Shown piece by piece: positions 17,130 to 26,337 of a stretch of DNA of 64,000 nucleotides; the stretch's first letter is position 1, and each line of letters opens with the position of its first letter. The notes beneath the pieces were generated by a model. It worked only from the letters and a program-made list of their open reading frames with translations, did no database searches and was not told the DNA's origin. The position numbers and the translations under genes are program-made. Source of the stretch: Rhodococcus sp. 4CII (lineage in GTDB: Bacteria; Actinomycetota; Actinomycetes; Mycobacteriales; Mycobacteriaceae); assembly GCF_014256275.1 (NCBI RefSeq), contig NZ_JACCFE010000002.1:6945501-7009500 (forward strand). The letters are read 5' to 3'.

Positions 17130-18758
17130 TCAGTCAACGGTCGCCTCCATCGGTGAGAGGCCTTTGCGAAGGACCGTCCGCTGCACCTTGCCACTCGGGG
17201 TCTTCGGGAGCGCTGTGACGAACTCGATGCGTCGTGGGTAGGCGTGGGTGGCGTACTCCTTCTTGACCCAGTCCTGTAGCTCCTTGAGCAGTTCCTCGCC
17301 TGCGACTGTTTCGGGGGTGACCACGACGAACGCCTGGATCACCTCGCCTCGCATCTCGTCCGGCGCAGCGACTACGGCGCACTCCTGGACGGCCGGGTGC
17401 GTGCCGAGGGCGCTTTCGACGTCGAAGGGGCCGATCCGGTAGCCGGCCATCAGGATCACGTCGTCGTCGCGCGAGGAAAAGTGGATGAGGCCGGTCTCAT
17501 CGATGGTGACCAGGTCGCCGCTGAGGTAGTACTCTCCATCACTGCTGAACCGGTCACCCCGGTTCGAGCGGTCGGCGCCATATCCAGTGAAGGTGAAGAA
17601 CGGGCTGCCGGGAATGCTGACGGCCAGCCGTCCGACCTCGCCCGTAGGGGCGGGGGCGTCCTCATGCAGGCTCAGCGCAGTCAGTGACCACCCTGGGAAG
17701 TTGCGGCCCATCGTTGCAGCTTCCACGGGGATCGCCGCTTCCGGATGGTGAGGGAATCCGGCGGGCATGCCGACCTCGGTCTGCCCGAAGTGGTCGTGGA
17801 TCTGCAAACCCCATTCCTGCTCGGCCCATGCAAAGACGTCGGGCGTCAGGGGCTCTCCCGCGCTCGAGAGACGCTGCAAGCGGGGAAGTTTCGCTCGCGT
17901 ACTGCTGACCCGCAGGCCTCGGAAGAGGGTTGGTGCTGCGGCGAGGTCGGTGACCTCGAGGTCTTCGAGCACCCGCCAGGTCGTGTCGGCGTCGAACTTG
18001 GCGGTACAGATGATGTTGGTCAGTCCTGCACACATCGGCGCGACCACTCCTGCATACAGGCCGTAGGCCCAGCCGGGGTCGGCGGCGTTGAAGTAGACGG
18101 CTGAACTGTCCACCCCGAGTCCGATCTCGAGGTAGGCCTGCCAGCTGGCGGCGTACGAGAGCGGATGGACAACAGTCTTCGGTTTGCCGGTCGTCCCCGA
18201 GGTGAACATGTGGGTGAGTTCGACGTCGGGTCCGGTCGGCGCCGCGCCGTCCCAGGGCTCGGCCGCGGCCAGCTCCCGGGCGAGGTTTCTGCCTCCGGTG
18301 GGCGCAGCGGCGTCCGGCCCGACCCCGGCGACGAGGCGGGTGCGGTCAGTCGGGACCTTGCCGAACTGATCGGTATCGGTGACAACGACCGAGACCTCGC
18401 CCCGGTCGAGTCTGTCGGCGACGGCCGACGCCGCGAACGCCGTGAAGAGCGGTGTGTACACCGCTCCGAGGCGCCAAATACCCAAGATGACCGCCGGCAG
18501 GTCGACATGTTTGCCCATGAGCGTCGCCACTCGGTCGCCGGGTCCTACGCCGTGACTACTCAGCACGGATGCGACCTTGCGCGACCTTGCTGCCAGGTCG
18601 CCGAAGGTGACGACTGTCTCGGCGAGGTCTGCATCCACGAAGCGGAACACCACCGAATCAGCCGGGTGGCGGTCGCACATGAGGTCCGGCGCCGAGGCGT
18701 CGGGAGAGGTGAACGCGCCGAGGATCTCAGCGACACGGACATCCGGGTGAGCAGACAT
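17130..18758 (-). CDS. Acyl-CoA synthetase (AMP-forming, AcsA-like), second copy
   Basis: The protein has 542 residues, the same length and architecture as the enzyme at 11789-13417: HMFTSGTTGKPKTVVHP, HDHFGQTEVGMPAGFPHH, YYLSGDLVTID, RDDDVILMAGYRIGPFDVES and KTPSGKVQRTVL. The two are clearly paralogs (about half of aligned residues identical by eye). It lies downstream of the SnoaL-like gene, with 262 bases between and no tight coupling. Its acid substrate is unknown; the upstream hydrolases could supply it. Confidence 0.92.
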   Translation of the reverse strand: MSAHPDVRVAEILGAFTSPDASAPDLMCDRHPADSVVFRFVDADLAETVVTFGDLAARSRKVASVLSSHGVGPGDRVATLMGKHVDLPAVILGIWRLGAVYTPLFTAFAASAVADRLDRGEVSVVVTDTDQFGKVPTDRTRLVAGVGPDAAAPTGGRNLARELAAAEPWDGAAPTGPDVELTHMFTSGTTGKPKTVVHPLSYAASWQAYLEIGLGVDSSAVYFNAADPGWAYGLYAGVVAPMCAGLTNIICTAKFDADTTWRVLEDLEVTDLAAAPTLFRGLRVSSTRAKLPRLQRLSSAGEPLTPDVFAWAEQEWGLQIHDHFGQTEVGMPAGFPHHPEAAIPVEAATMGRNFPGWSLTALSLHEDAPAPTGEVGRLAVSIPGSPFFTFTGYGADRSNRGDRFSSDGEYYLSGDLVTIDETGLIHFSSRDDDVILMAGYRIGPFDVESALGTHPAVQECAVVAAPDEMRGEVIQAFVVVTPETVAGEELLKELQDWVKKEYATHAYPRRIEFVTALPKTPSGKVQRTVLRKGLSPMEATVD

Positions 18759-19020
18759 GGCTCCTCCTCAAAAGATGGGATCGCCGCCGCCGATCCGCTC
18801 CTGCTCGGAGCGAAGCCACGGCGAGATGGTGCGGACCGCGAACGGCGTACGCGGTGGTGATGATCCCCGATGTGTCCGGTCGACCTCCCGAGCCCAATTT
18901 CGCGGCACGCGGCGGCCAGACTCGAGCCCTGCGTTATGAGCTCGAAAAACCGACGTCATGGGTCAGGGCCGGTGGAAATTCGACGAGACGACATACGAGA
19001 CCCCAAAGATGCGCAGTACG

Positions 19021-19431
19021 TCAGATCATGTCGTTACCGCTGGCGGTGTAGGGAGGTATGCGCTGGTAGACGTCCCAGTGCTCGACCAGCTTGCCCTCGG
19101 CGATGCGGAAGATGTCCATGAACACGTGTCTCAGTGAGGCGGGATCGACGGGATCGGGCTCGTCGGACCAATGGAACCCGGTGGTCTCGGCCTGTACCCA
19201 GACGAGGTCGTCCTCGGCCGACATCTTGCGGACGGTCAGGGTGAATCCCTTGCACATGCTGACGTTGCGGCCGAACTCCAGAAAGCCCTCACGTCCGTTT
19301 ACGAGCCGCGGGTTGTGTTGCGTGTAATTCTCGGCGTCGCAGTACGTGTCGAACGCGACTTCGGGTCCTTGGCTGACGACCGTGTCCATGAACGCCTGCA
19401 CCAGCCTCTTGTTGTCCTCGATAGTACCCAC
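19021..19431 (-). CDS. SnoaL-like / NTF2-fold protein
   Basis: This 136-residue protein resembles the SnoaL-like polyketide-cyclase and ester-cyclase group: an N-terminal helix KRLVQAFMDTV, YTQHNP (the H/N pair common in this fold), FTLTVRKMSAEDDLVWV, and the end KLVEHWDVYQRIP. Such small cone-shaped proteins are isomerases, hydratases or ligand binders. I chose GTG 19431 because GAGAAAGG precedes it at proper spacing and homology begins there; the open frame upstream to 19599 is not typical of the family. It precedes the acyl-CoA synthetase on the same strand. The substrate cannot be told. Confidence 0.82.
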   Translation of the reverse strand: MGTIEDNKRLVQAFMDTVVSQGPEVAFDTYCDAENYTQHNPRLVNGREGFLEFGRNVSMCKGFTLTVRKMSAEDDLVWVQAETTGFHWSDEPDPVDPASLRHVFMDIFRIAEGKLVEHWDVYQRIPPYTASGNDMI

Positions 19432-19821
19432 AGCGCAGCCTTTCTCAGTTTGATGGACACACCAGCAGATTGCGGTGGTGTGTAGTGGGGCGACAGGCAC
19501 GTGATTCGCGCCTCGCCTGGTGCAAGGTGGGGGAAGTAGTTTGACGGTCGACTTGTCATCGGTGACCCACCACAAGACCGGGGTGAGGTCCTGTGACACC
19601 CTCTTGCGGGGTTCACCTGTGAGCGCTGTAAGTGCCGCCAGCCCCTAAATGTGCTCGGGAGACGTGGTGCCTTGCTCGAGTCGACCAACTGAATCTTGCG
19701 GCCCCCCTAAGCCTGTAGTTGTACTCGCTCATATCGATTGAGAAAGCGGTCGCACCGCTTTCCGGAGCGGGCCCTCCAAACGGATCCCGGAGAAACCGCA
19801 CAATCGCGGATGTCATTGTCG
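19432..19821. other. 390-base stretch without a recognisable gene
   Basis: I saw no supported protein here. It lies upstream of the SnoaL-like gene and downstream of a small HTH-like gene, so it probably carries a promoter. No clear inverted repeat was seen. Confidence 0.4.
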
Positions 19822-20112
19822 TTAAGGCTGTTCCACATGTCGTCCTACTTGGGGGGTATATGCGTTCACCAAACTGTGTATCTCGGCTTCGGAACAGGTG
19901 GACTCTGGGATGACCCGCCACAGTCGCTCGAGGAACCGGTGCCGCGTCATACCGAACTGCATAAGGATTTCCTCCTCGGAAGCGCCCCCGAACGGCGCCC
20001 ACATGCTGGCGAACCCGATAAGGCGCTCCGCCTCGCTGTCAGGATGGGTGCGTTTGCGGTTGGCTTCGATCCAACCGGCGCGGCGCCGTTGGCGCCATGG
20101 GGGAGTGTTCAC
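19822..20112 (-). CDS. Small conserved HTH-like protein (96 aa)
   Basis: A GTG start at 20112 is preceded by GAGGTGA at good spacing. The basic N-terminus (PWRQRRRAGWIEANRKR) is followed by ERLIGFASMWAPFGG and EEILMQFGMTRHRFLERLW, a likely helix-turn-helix. It recalls short DUF3263-like proteins of Actinobacteria, often on plasmids, but I am not certain of the family. It may be a local DNA-binding protein. It stands alone between the SnoaL-like gene and the hydrolase operon. Confidence 0.6.
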   Translation of the reverse strand: MNTPPWRQRRRAGWIEANRKRTHPDSEAERLIGFASMWAPFGGASEEEILMQFGMTRHRFLERLWRVIPESTCSEAEIHSLVNAYTPQVGRHVEQP

Positions 20113-20252
20113 GGGATTTTCACCTCTGGCCGTACCGAGGAAGCCCTCGGCGGTATGGGGTGGGGAACGCCTGGATCCTCACCATGACTGTCACGTCGCG
20201 TATTGCACGCTGTACTGGCGGGCGGGCGCCCATCCGCACTATTCGACGGGCA

Positions 20253-20294
20253 GTTCCCGGTCGAGGGGCGAGATGCATTGCCTCGACCGGGAAC
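20253..20294 (-). terminator. Hairpin terminator after the CocE-type hydrolase
   Basis: GTTCCCGGTCGAGG (20253-20266) and CCTCGACCGGGAAC (20281-20294) form a perfect 14-bp stem with a 14-base loop, starting 7 bases past the hydrolase stop at 20301. There is no U-tract, as is common in Actinobacteria. Confidence 0.75.
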
Positions 20295-20300
20295 GTGCCT

Positions 20301-22055
20301 CTAGTGCGGGATGTCGATCAGTGGGACCGTGATGTAGGAGAGTCGGTCGGGGCCGGAATGGATGATGTGGGAGCCGTGGTTGTCCGCGGCCGGGTTCATG
20401 GCGGACTGTCGACCGGCACGCAAGGGGCCGTCCTCGGTCGACTCGAGGTCCACGCCGGTACCCCGGACGTTCCAGCCGGCCACGGTCAAGCGCAGCTGCT
20501 GACCGGGTTCGAAGTGGTAGGCCCGAGGTGTGAGGCCGATGTCGATCGGGACGACCTCTCCCGGACTCAACTTCTTGGCCTCCCTGAATGCGTGCACGGG
20601 TAGGAAGTCCGTCGAGAGCGTCGGATCGAGTTCGCGCATCGACACCCGCAGGCGCCCGGGTGCGCCGGGCGGCGAGATGGGGTAGGTGTCAGCGTGCTCG
20701 CGATGCGGCGCCAGTAGGTTGCCTTCGGCGTCAAGCTTCTCCACGAGGAGGAACAGGTCCATGTCGTCGGCATCCTGGGCCTCGACCCAGAGCCGTACTG
20801 ACATGTAGCCGACGAGCGTCATGGCGTCGGTGAGGGTGAAAGTGAACGTGGTTGATCCGTCAGCACCGGCATAGGTGGATGTCGACGGCTGCTCCGGTGG
20901 AGCCGTTGCAAGGAGCCCGCTGCCGGCGTCGAGATAGAGCTTCTCATAGCGGGTCTCCGGGACGGGCCACTCGGCGAACGGCACGTCGATGAGGTCTTCA
21001 CCGCCGGCGTTGATGATGCATGCCCGGACCCGAGGGGTGTCCTGCCAGCCGTTGTCGGCGCCCTTCAGGTAGTGGTCGTAGAAGCGGAGGACGTCTTGCT
21101 GGTAGTAGTCGCTGTACTGGTCGTGCCACTCCTGGGTGTTGTTGATCCGCAGCCACTTCTCGTTCGACCCCAGTCGCCGGAACGCCTCCGGCCCGCCCAT
21201 CGAGTGCAGCCCGGTGACCCCGTCGACGACGACATAGGCTGGAACCGTGACGTCGGACAGGTCGGGGGTCTTGTCTTCCCAGTAGTCGTTGAGCAGGCCC
21301 TCGCGCAGCGCCATGTCTCCGATCTTCTCGATCCCGCTGGTGTCTCCGGGGATCATGAAGGGAACGAAGTCGAAGAAACCCGGGTCGGGGATGCCACCCC
21401 AACGCATGTGGGTGCGGAAGGGGTCGTAGATTCCGTTCCATGGGGCGATGGCCGCGAGGTGCGGCGGCTTCGTGGCGGCGATGCCCCACTGCGTGAACGC
21501 GAGCCACGAGGCGCCGTACAGAGCGACCTTGGTGTTGCTCCATGGTTGCGCGGCCACCCATTCGATGACGTCGTAGCCATCGTGCGCATCCACCGAGCCC
21601 CAGTACTGGATGTCACCACCGGACTTGCCTGCTCCGCGGACGTCGGGGTTGACCAGCGCGTACCCCTTGTCCAGCCAGAATGCGCCGTCGGCCCCCTCGA
21701 ATTTCGCCAGGCCCGAGAAGTTTTCCCTCGGCACACCCCAGGGCGGTTCGGTCGGCATCGACTTGCCGTACGCGCTCCAGCTGATGATGGCCGGTAGGTC
21801 GGTGTCCTGATCGGCTGGCCTGAGGACGTCGGTGTAGATCACCACACCGTCGCGCAGGGTGATCGGGATGTCTTGCTCCCACACCACATCACAGGGCAGT
21901 GGCTTCCCGCCCTCGATGAGGACCGAGCCGGCCTCCAGGTGCCTGGTCTCTCGACCGATCTTGTACCCCTCGGGCAAAGGTGTGGCAGGTCCGAACTCGA
22001 CGTCCCACTCGGCTGGGTAAGCCGACGGTCTCGCGTCATTGCGGGTTGCGGTCAT
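20301..22055 (-). CDS. CocE/NonD-family hydrolase, second copy
   Basis: The 584-residue protein has the CocE/NonD architecture: GVVIYTDVLRP and ISWSAYGKS at the start of the hydrolase domain, NPDVRGAGKSGG, the nucleophile elbow ALYGASWLAFTQW, the cap region, and a C-terminal jelly-roll (LRVSMRELDPTLS). It differs from the copy at 8400-10061 by an N-terminal extension of about 50 residues and GASW in place of GGSY. ATG 22055 follows AGGAGAA. It is probably the last gene of the operon aldehyde dehydrogenase - MpaB-like - alpha/beta hydrolase - this gene, with a hairpin terminator behind it. Ester or amide hydrolysis of the pathway substrate is plausible; the substrate is unknown. Confidence 0.88.
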   Translation of the reverse strand: MTATRNDARPSAYPAEWDVEFGPATPLPEGYKIGRETRHLEAGSVLIEGGKPLPCDVVWEQDIPITLRDGVVIYTDVLRPADQDTDLPAIISWSAYGKSMPTEPPWGVPRENFSGLAKFEGADGAFWLDKGYALVNPDVRGAGKSGGDIQYWGSVDAHDGYDVIEWVAAQPWSNTKVALYGASWLAFTQWGIAATKPPHLAAIAPWNGIYDPFRTHMRWGGIPDPGFFDFVPFMIPGDTSGIEKIGDMALREGLLNDYWEDKTPDLSDVTVPAYVVVDGVTGLHSMGGPEAFRRLGSNEKWLRINNTQEWHDQYSDYYQQDVLRFYDHYLKGADNGWQDTPRVRACIINAGGEDLIDVPFAEWPVPETRYEKLYLDAGSGLLATAPPEQPSTSTYAGADGSTTFTFTLTDAMTLVGYMSVRLWVEAQDADDMDLFLLVEKLDAEGNLLAPHREHADTYPISPPGAPGRLRVSMRELDPTLSTDFLPVHAFREAKKLSPGEVVPIDIGLTPRAYHFEPGQQLRLTVAGWNVRGTGVDLESTEDGPLRAGRQSAMNPAADNHGSHIIHSGPDRLSYITVPLIDIPH

Positions 22056-22157
22056 TTCTCCTGCTTCCTGAACTAGTTGGTGGCTTTATTGGACTGATGG
22101 TGATGGTTTTCACCGGCGCCGCAGCGAGCTCATGCGTGGCGGTGCGGGTGTTGCGGT

Positions 22158-23162
22158 TCAGCTGGGCACCTGGGAGATCCAGTCGATGACGGGCCGCACG
22201 GTCTCGTGCGCGTTGGCCTCGAATATGAGGCCGTGACCGTTTCCGACGATGCCGGACTCCTGCAGGTCGACCCAGGCCGCCCCCGCTCCTGCCGCGCTGA
22301 GGAAGGCCACCGTCGCAGGGGCCCAGTCCCGAAATGGTGAGGCACTGGCTGTGAAGACCGCGACGGGCTTGTCGGTGAAGGACGGAATCTGAAGGTCGGC
22401 CGGTGCGGCATCTCGGACTTCCTCGGCCCGCTGGAACTCGTGGGCGAAGGTGATTGGGGCAGTGGTCAATCCCCAGTCGAGTGCGCCGAAAGGGAACTGC
22501 GCGAAGGGAGGTCCCATCGGCTCGATCGCGGCAACCGCAACGACGTGGTCGGGTGCCTTGTCAGCGACGAGCCATCCGGCTGGCCCACCGGCAGAATGCG
22601 TCACCAGTACCGCCGGCCCGATGACGTCGAGCAGCGACACGATGCGAGCGGCATCGAGCTCCTGCGACGCCGCCAGATCGGCGGGCAGGGGACCGAGCCC
22701 GGCGAGCAACTGGTCCAGCTCCCGCCCTCCGATCTCTCGGCTGTAGGGCCACTGGGTATGCTCTGCTGCCCGGGCGGGCGGCGCGAAGAGCCCGATAGCC
22801 GCTTCGTACGGGAAAGCAGCACCCATCGGACCGATTGCCTCGGGGTTGTACGGCGACCGCCCCATTCCAGGTCGGTCCACTACGTAGGTGGCAAAGCCCG
22901 CCGCGACGAAGTGGGCTGCCCACCCCGGTTTGCCATCCAATGTGAACAGCCACTCTGAGCCCTGCCCACCACCGCCGTGCACGAGGACCACCGGATGCGG
23001 TTGAGTGACTAGCTCGGGAGCCTCCCAGGTCACGTACATGGGGCCGCGCTGGACTGTGCCGTGGTCCGTGGAGATGATGTCACCCGGGATCCAGAATTGA
23101 CCGCGTCGCGATGTGATGACCGGGCTGTCTGCGAGATGAGGTGCGGTCGTCGTCCGAGACAT
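22158..23162 (-). CDS. Alpha/beta-hydrolase (esterase/lipase-like)
   Basis: The protein has 334 residues, with the oxyanion motif LVHGGGGQGSEW, DRPGMGRSP and the nucleophile elbow VTHSAGGPAGW (Ser), plus a C-terminal GNGHGLIFE with the likely catalytic His. ATG 23162 shares its first base with the stop of the MpaB-like gene (TGATG), so the two are coupled. The lid region between strands 5 and 6 is long. The family includes esterases acting on hydrophobic or polymeric esters. In this operon it could hydrolyse an ester entering the aromatic pathway. Confidence 0.85.
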   Translation of the reverse strand: MSRTTTAPHLADSPVITSRRGQFWIPGDIISTDHGTVQRGPMYVTWEAPELVTQPHPVVLVHGGGGQGSEWLFTLDGKPGWAAHFVAAGFATYVVDRPGMGRSPYNPEAIGPMGAAFPYEAAIGLFAPPARAAEHTQWPYSREIGGRELDQLLAGLGPLPADLAASQELDAARIVSLLDVIGPAVLVTHSAGGPAGWLVADKAPDHVVAVAAIEPMGPPFAQFPFGALDWGLTTAPITFAHEFQRAEEVRDAAPADLQIPSFTDKPVAVFTASASPFRDWAPATVAFLSAAGAGAAWVDLQESGIVGNGHGLIFEANAHETVRPVIDWISQVPS

Positions 23163-24211
23163 CAGGCGCCGGACTCCTTCTCGGTCGTCTCGTCGTCGAC
23201 CATGCCGAAACCCATCGGGCACCCGGCCGACGAGGTGGCAGGGGTTTCATCCGCCGCAGCACTGGCCCTGATGGACGAACGCATGATCGGGCCCAGTCGC
23301 TTGTTCTGCTCGCGCGCCTCGCGCAGCATCTTCTCGACCGCGGACTCCTTCGGCGAGGGCTTCAACTGCGTGCCGATGAGCACGGCACGCATGTAGTTCT
23401 TCGCGGCTGCTCGCCAGAAGGGACTCGGACGCTCGATGCCGTTGCATTCGAACTGTCCGTCGTGCCAGAACGTCGTGACGAGAGCGTCGGTGAGCGGGCG
23501 CGGGAGACGCTTGTTGCGCTGGGCGTACTTGTCCAGCACCGCCTGGTGACATGCCTTCGTGTTCGCGTCCGGCACCCATGGCTGGGACTCGTACTCATGG
23601 ACGAAGGCGACGAAATCCTCGAACGTCTCGAGGTGAGGCATGACATCGCTCAGTGGTCCCCCATCGATGTACGTGAACGACTCCGCGAGCTTGCGCCCCC
23701 AGACCGCCCGGGCCTCTCGTTGCTTGGGATCCAGCTTCGGCAGACCCAGGTAGTCCTCGGCGAGGATCGACAGACCCGCCACCTCCCAGGCGATGACGTA
23801 GACCCACAGCGGCAGGTCGTCGAAGGCAGAGGGGTAGAGCTTCTGATACTTGGCGTGCAGCGCGTTGATGATGTCGACCGAGCGCTTCGTCTCCGGCGCG
23901 TCGGGACCGAACTCGTTCCACACCAAGAAGTGGTCCGTGGTGTCATCGAAGCGGTTGCCGGCCGTGGTGACCAATTTGCCGGTGCCTTCACGGTTGATCG
24001 CGACGGCACTGTGCCCGTTGGTGGCACGACACATGATCGTGGTGAACGCCCAGTCGAGGACGAAGTCGTTGACGTGGAACAGCGATCCCAACTTGACGAT
24101 CTCGGTGTAGTCCCGCTGCGGGTCCAGCGTCTGGACACGACGCTTGATCCACCGCGGGCCCCTGCGGACCTCGACCGGCGGGTTGAGGGTGTTCGAGGCG
24201 GTTACGGTCAT
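23162..24211 (-). CDS. Oxygenase MpaB-like / DUF2236 protein
   Basis: The protein has 349 residues. Segments such as LFHVNDFVLDWAFTTIM, an FGPDAPETKRSVDIINALH stretch and a helical middle with WEVAGLSILAEDYLG fit the MpaB/rubber-oxygenase (latex-clearing protein) fold, a b-type-haem family; the assignment is by pattern and is moderate. No signal peptide is visible, so it should be cytoplasmic. ATG 24211 follows AAGGA. Its stop overlaps the alpha/beta-hydrolase start, and the aldehyde dehydrogenase ends 78 bases upstream. Oxidative cleavage of a C=C bond giving an aldehyde for the neighbouring dehydrogenase would make sense of the arrangement, but this is conjecture. Confidence 0.6.
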   Translation of the reverse strand: MTVTASNTLNPPVEVRRGPRWIKRRVQTLDPQRDYTEIVKLGSLFHVNDFVLDWAFTTIMCRATNGHSAVAINREGTGKLVTTAGNRFDDTTDHFLVWNEFGPDAPETKRSVDIINALHAKYQKLYPSAFDDLPLWVYVIAWEVAGLSILAEDYLGLPKLDPKQREARAVWGRKLAESFTYIDGGPLSDVMPHLETFEDFVAFVHEYESQPWVPDANTKACHQAVLDKYAQRNKRLPRPLTDALVTTFWHDGQFECNGIERPSPFWRAAAKNYMRAVLIGTQLKPSPKESAVEKMLREAREQNKRLGPIMRSSIRASAAADETPATSSAGCPMGFGMVDDETTEKESGA

Positions 24212-24288
24212 GATTTCTATCCTTCGACTGGCATTGATGAATGACGAGGGTGGTGACGTACGTCGTCGGGGCTGACCCGTGTTCTTGA

Positions 24289-25779
24289 CTAGATCGGATA
24301 GTGGCGATCTGCGGTCTGGACGGTGATCCATCGCAACTCGGTAAATTCCTCGAGTGCGGCTTTCGACCCGAACCGGCCCCAACCGCTGGCACCGACGCCG
24401 CCAAAGGGCATGTGAGCCTCGTCGTGGACCGTTGGTCCATTGATGTGGCAGATACCGGAGCGGATCCGCTGGGCTACCTGCAACCCGGTGCTGGTGCTCT
24501 CGGTGAAGACCGCGGCGGAGAGCCCGTACTCGCTGTCGTTTGCACTGTCGATCGCTGCCTCGGTGCCGTCGACCTCGATGATCGACACGACGGGCCCGAA
24601 GGACTCCTCGGCGTAGATGCGCATCTCGCTCGTGACGCCCCGCAGCACCGTGGGCTGGACGTAGAGGCCGTCGTAGGTCCCGCCGCAGACAACCTGGGCG
24701 CCCTTGGCCTTGGCATCCTCGATCAGGCCGATGACGTGGTCTCGTGCGCCGGCATGGACCAATGGTCCGAGCTGCGATCCAGGATCGTCCGGGGCGCCGA
24801 CGGTCAACCGCGAGGCGCGGGCAACCAGCTTGTCGGTGAACGCGTCGGCGACCGCGGTGTCCACGATCAGGCGCTCGGTGGACATGCAGATCTCACCCTG
24901 GTTCATGAAGGCGCCGAAGTTGGCCGCCGCGGCTGCCTTCTCGAGGTCCGCGTCGGCGAGAACCAGCATCGGCGCCTTCCCGCCGAGTTCGAGCACCACG
25001 CGCTTGAGGTGGCGGCCCGCGATCTCGCCGATGACTCGTCCGATCTTGGTGGAACCCGTGAAGTTCACCCTCGCCGTGGACGGGTGCGCGATCAATGCCT
25101 CGACCACATCCGGGGCATCTTCCGGGGCATTCGAAATCAAGTTGATCACCCCAGCCGGCACACCAGCATCGATGAAGGTTCGCACGATCATGGCTTGCGT
25201 CAGTGGCGCCTGCTCCGAGGCTTTGAGCACCACAGTGTTGCCAAACGCCAGCGGCATCACGACGGCCCGCACCCCGAGGATCAGGGGCGCATTCCACGGA
25301 GCGATTCCGATCACGACGCCGGCTGGCTGGCGGACACCCATGGCGAACAGTCCGGGGACATCGGAAGGGATCGTGTCCCCGACCATCGCGTAGGTCTGTG
25401 CTGCTGCCTCCTGCACCATCCCGGTCGCGACGTGAACATTGAACCCGGCCCACGGAGCCGTCGCGCCCATCTCCCGTCCCATCAACGGAACGAGCTCACT
25501 GGCCCGCTCCTCCAGCAAGGCAGCAGCACGCTGCAGGATCGCTCGCCGCTTGCCCGGAGACACCGCGGCCCATTCCGGCAGTGCCGCAGCCGCGGCTTCG
25601 ACGGCACGCTCGGCATCGGCGACGGACGCTGCTGCCACGTCGGCGATCGGCGCCCCGGTGACGGCCTCGGTCGTCGTGAAATACCGGCCCCCTTCCGCGG
25701 GGGTCGCGGCGCCACCAATCAGAAGCTCTGAGGTGGTGATATCCGGTGTCCTCACAGACTCCGACGTGCTCGATGACAT
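24289..25779 (-). CDS. Aldehyde dehydrogenase, aromatic type (vanillin/salicylaldehyde-like)
   Basis: This is a 496-residue NAD(P)-dependent aldehyde dehydrogenase with catalytic Cys in NQGEICMSTERL, general-base Glu in VLELGGKAPM, the cofactor segment FTGSTKIGR, and C-terminal MPFGGVGASGWGRFG. The ICMSTER form is typical of salicylaldehyde and vanillin dehydrogenases. ATG 25779 follows AAGGGGAAG; the frame stays open to 26097 but that leader does not resemble the family. It is first in its operon, and a 13-bp palindrome shared with the vanillyl-alcohol-oxidase-like gene lies 73 bases upstream. It probably oxidises the aldehyde formed by that flavoprotein to an aromatic acid. Confidence 0.92.
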   Translation of the reverse strand: MSSSTSESVRTPDITTSELLIGGAATPAEGGRYFTTTEAVTGAPIADVAAASVADAERAVEAAAAALPEWAAVSPGKRRAILQRAAALLEERASELVPLMGREMGATAPWAGFNVHVATGMVQEAAAQTYAMVGDTIPSDVPGLFAMGVRQPAGVVIGIAPWNAPLILGVRAVVMPLAFGNTVVLKASEQAPLTQAMIVRTFIDAGVPAGVINLISNAPEDAPDVVEALIAHPSTARVNFTGSTKIGRVIGEIAGRHLKRVVLELGGKAPMLVLADADLEKAAAAANFGAFMNQGEICMSTERLIVDTAVADAFTDKLVARASRLTVGAPDDPGSQLGPLVHAGARDHVIGLIEDAKAKGAQVVCGGTYDGLYVQPTVLRGVTSEMRIYAEESFGPVVSIIEVDGTEAAIDSANDSEYGLSAAVFTESTSTGLQVAQRIRSGICHINGPTVHDEAHMPFGGVGASGWGRFGSKAALEEFTELRWITVQTADRHYPI

Positions 25780-26337
25780 AACTTCCCCTTGTGCTCTGTC
25801 GCGGTGGTAGATGTGAGCGTGTCGCACGTCACTTCTGGGAGCAATACGCAATTCATTGAATGAACAAATGCGAGGATTCGGGAGGTCAGGACCCGTCGAT
25901 GGCTGCGGCACGGGAGGATGATCTGGGCCTTTGCCATGTCCGGCACCTCGACGCAATCGCACCGAGATTTCCGATCGCAGTGGCTCAGGCTCATCTGATC
26001 GCAGGGCGATGGGTGCTTCCATCGAGAGCGGCAAGGTGGGTACGCGTTGGCCGATGTCGACGACACGATCATCGATGTTCGCGGTCATGCCAGGCACGGT
26101 GCCGGGTTCGGATACTCATCTCCAAAAAAGCCAGTGGCGCTTCGTAGTTGGGTTCGCGCGCATAGACGGCGAACATGTCGTCTCCCTCACGGAGGTCGTG
26201 TGCGTGGGTTGGGAACTGGTCGCCACGACCCGCGCGACGCACCTGGGCCGATCTAGAGCGTCCAGGACGGTCCGAAACGGTCTCGGGCCCGGCTGTCAAC
26301 CCGTTCCGGTGTACTGCTCGAGCGGGGAGGCTGTCCG
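25780..26337. other. Promoter region of the aldehyde dehydrogenase operon
   Basis: No supported gene lies in these 558 bases, between the end of the flavoprotein gene and the aldehyde dehydrogenase start. Besides the palindrome at 25852-25864 I saw no further regulatory signal or family match. Confidence 0.5.
25852..25864. promoter_or_regulatory. Candidate IclR operator 1 (aldehyde dehydrogenase)
   Basis: TTCATTGAATGAA is a perfect 13-bp palindrome around one central base, 73 bases before the aldehyde dehydrogenase ATG. Near-copies occur at 28073-28085 and 31879-31891, each in front of a gene of the same aromatic pathway. Confidence 0.65.

Noticed and set aside
19613..20002. 129-codon minus-strand frame between the SnoaL-like and HTH-like genes
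   Set aside because: It overlaps the better-supported 96-residue gene in another frame and shows no family pattern.
26098..26337. Extension of the aldehyde dehydrogenase frame to 26097
   Set aside because: The extra 106 codons do not resemble the family and cross the candidate operator; ATG 25779 has a good ribosome binding site.
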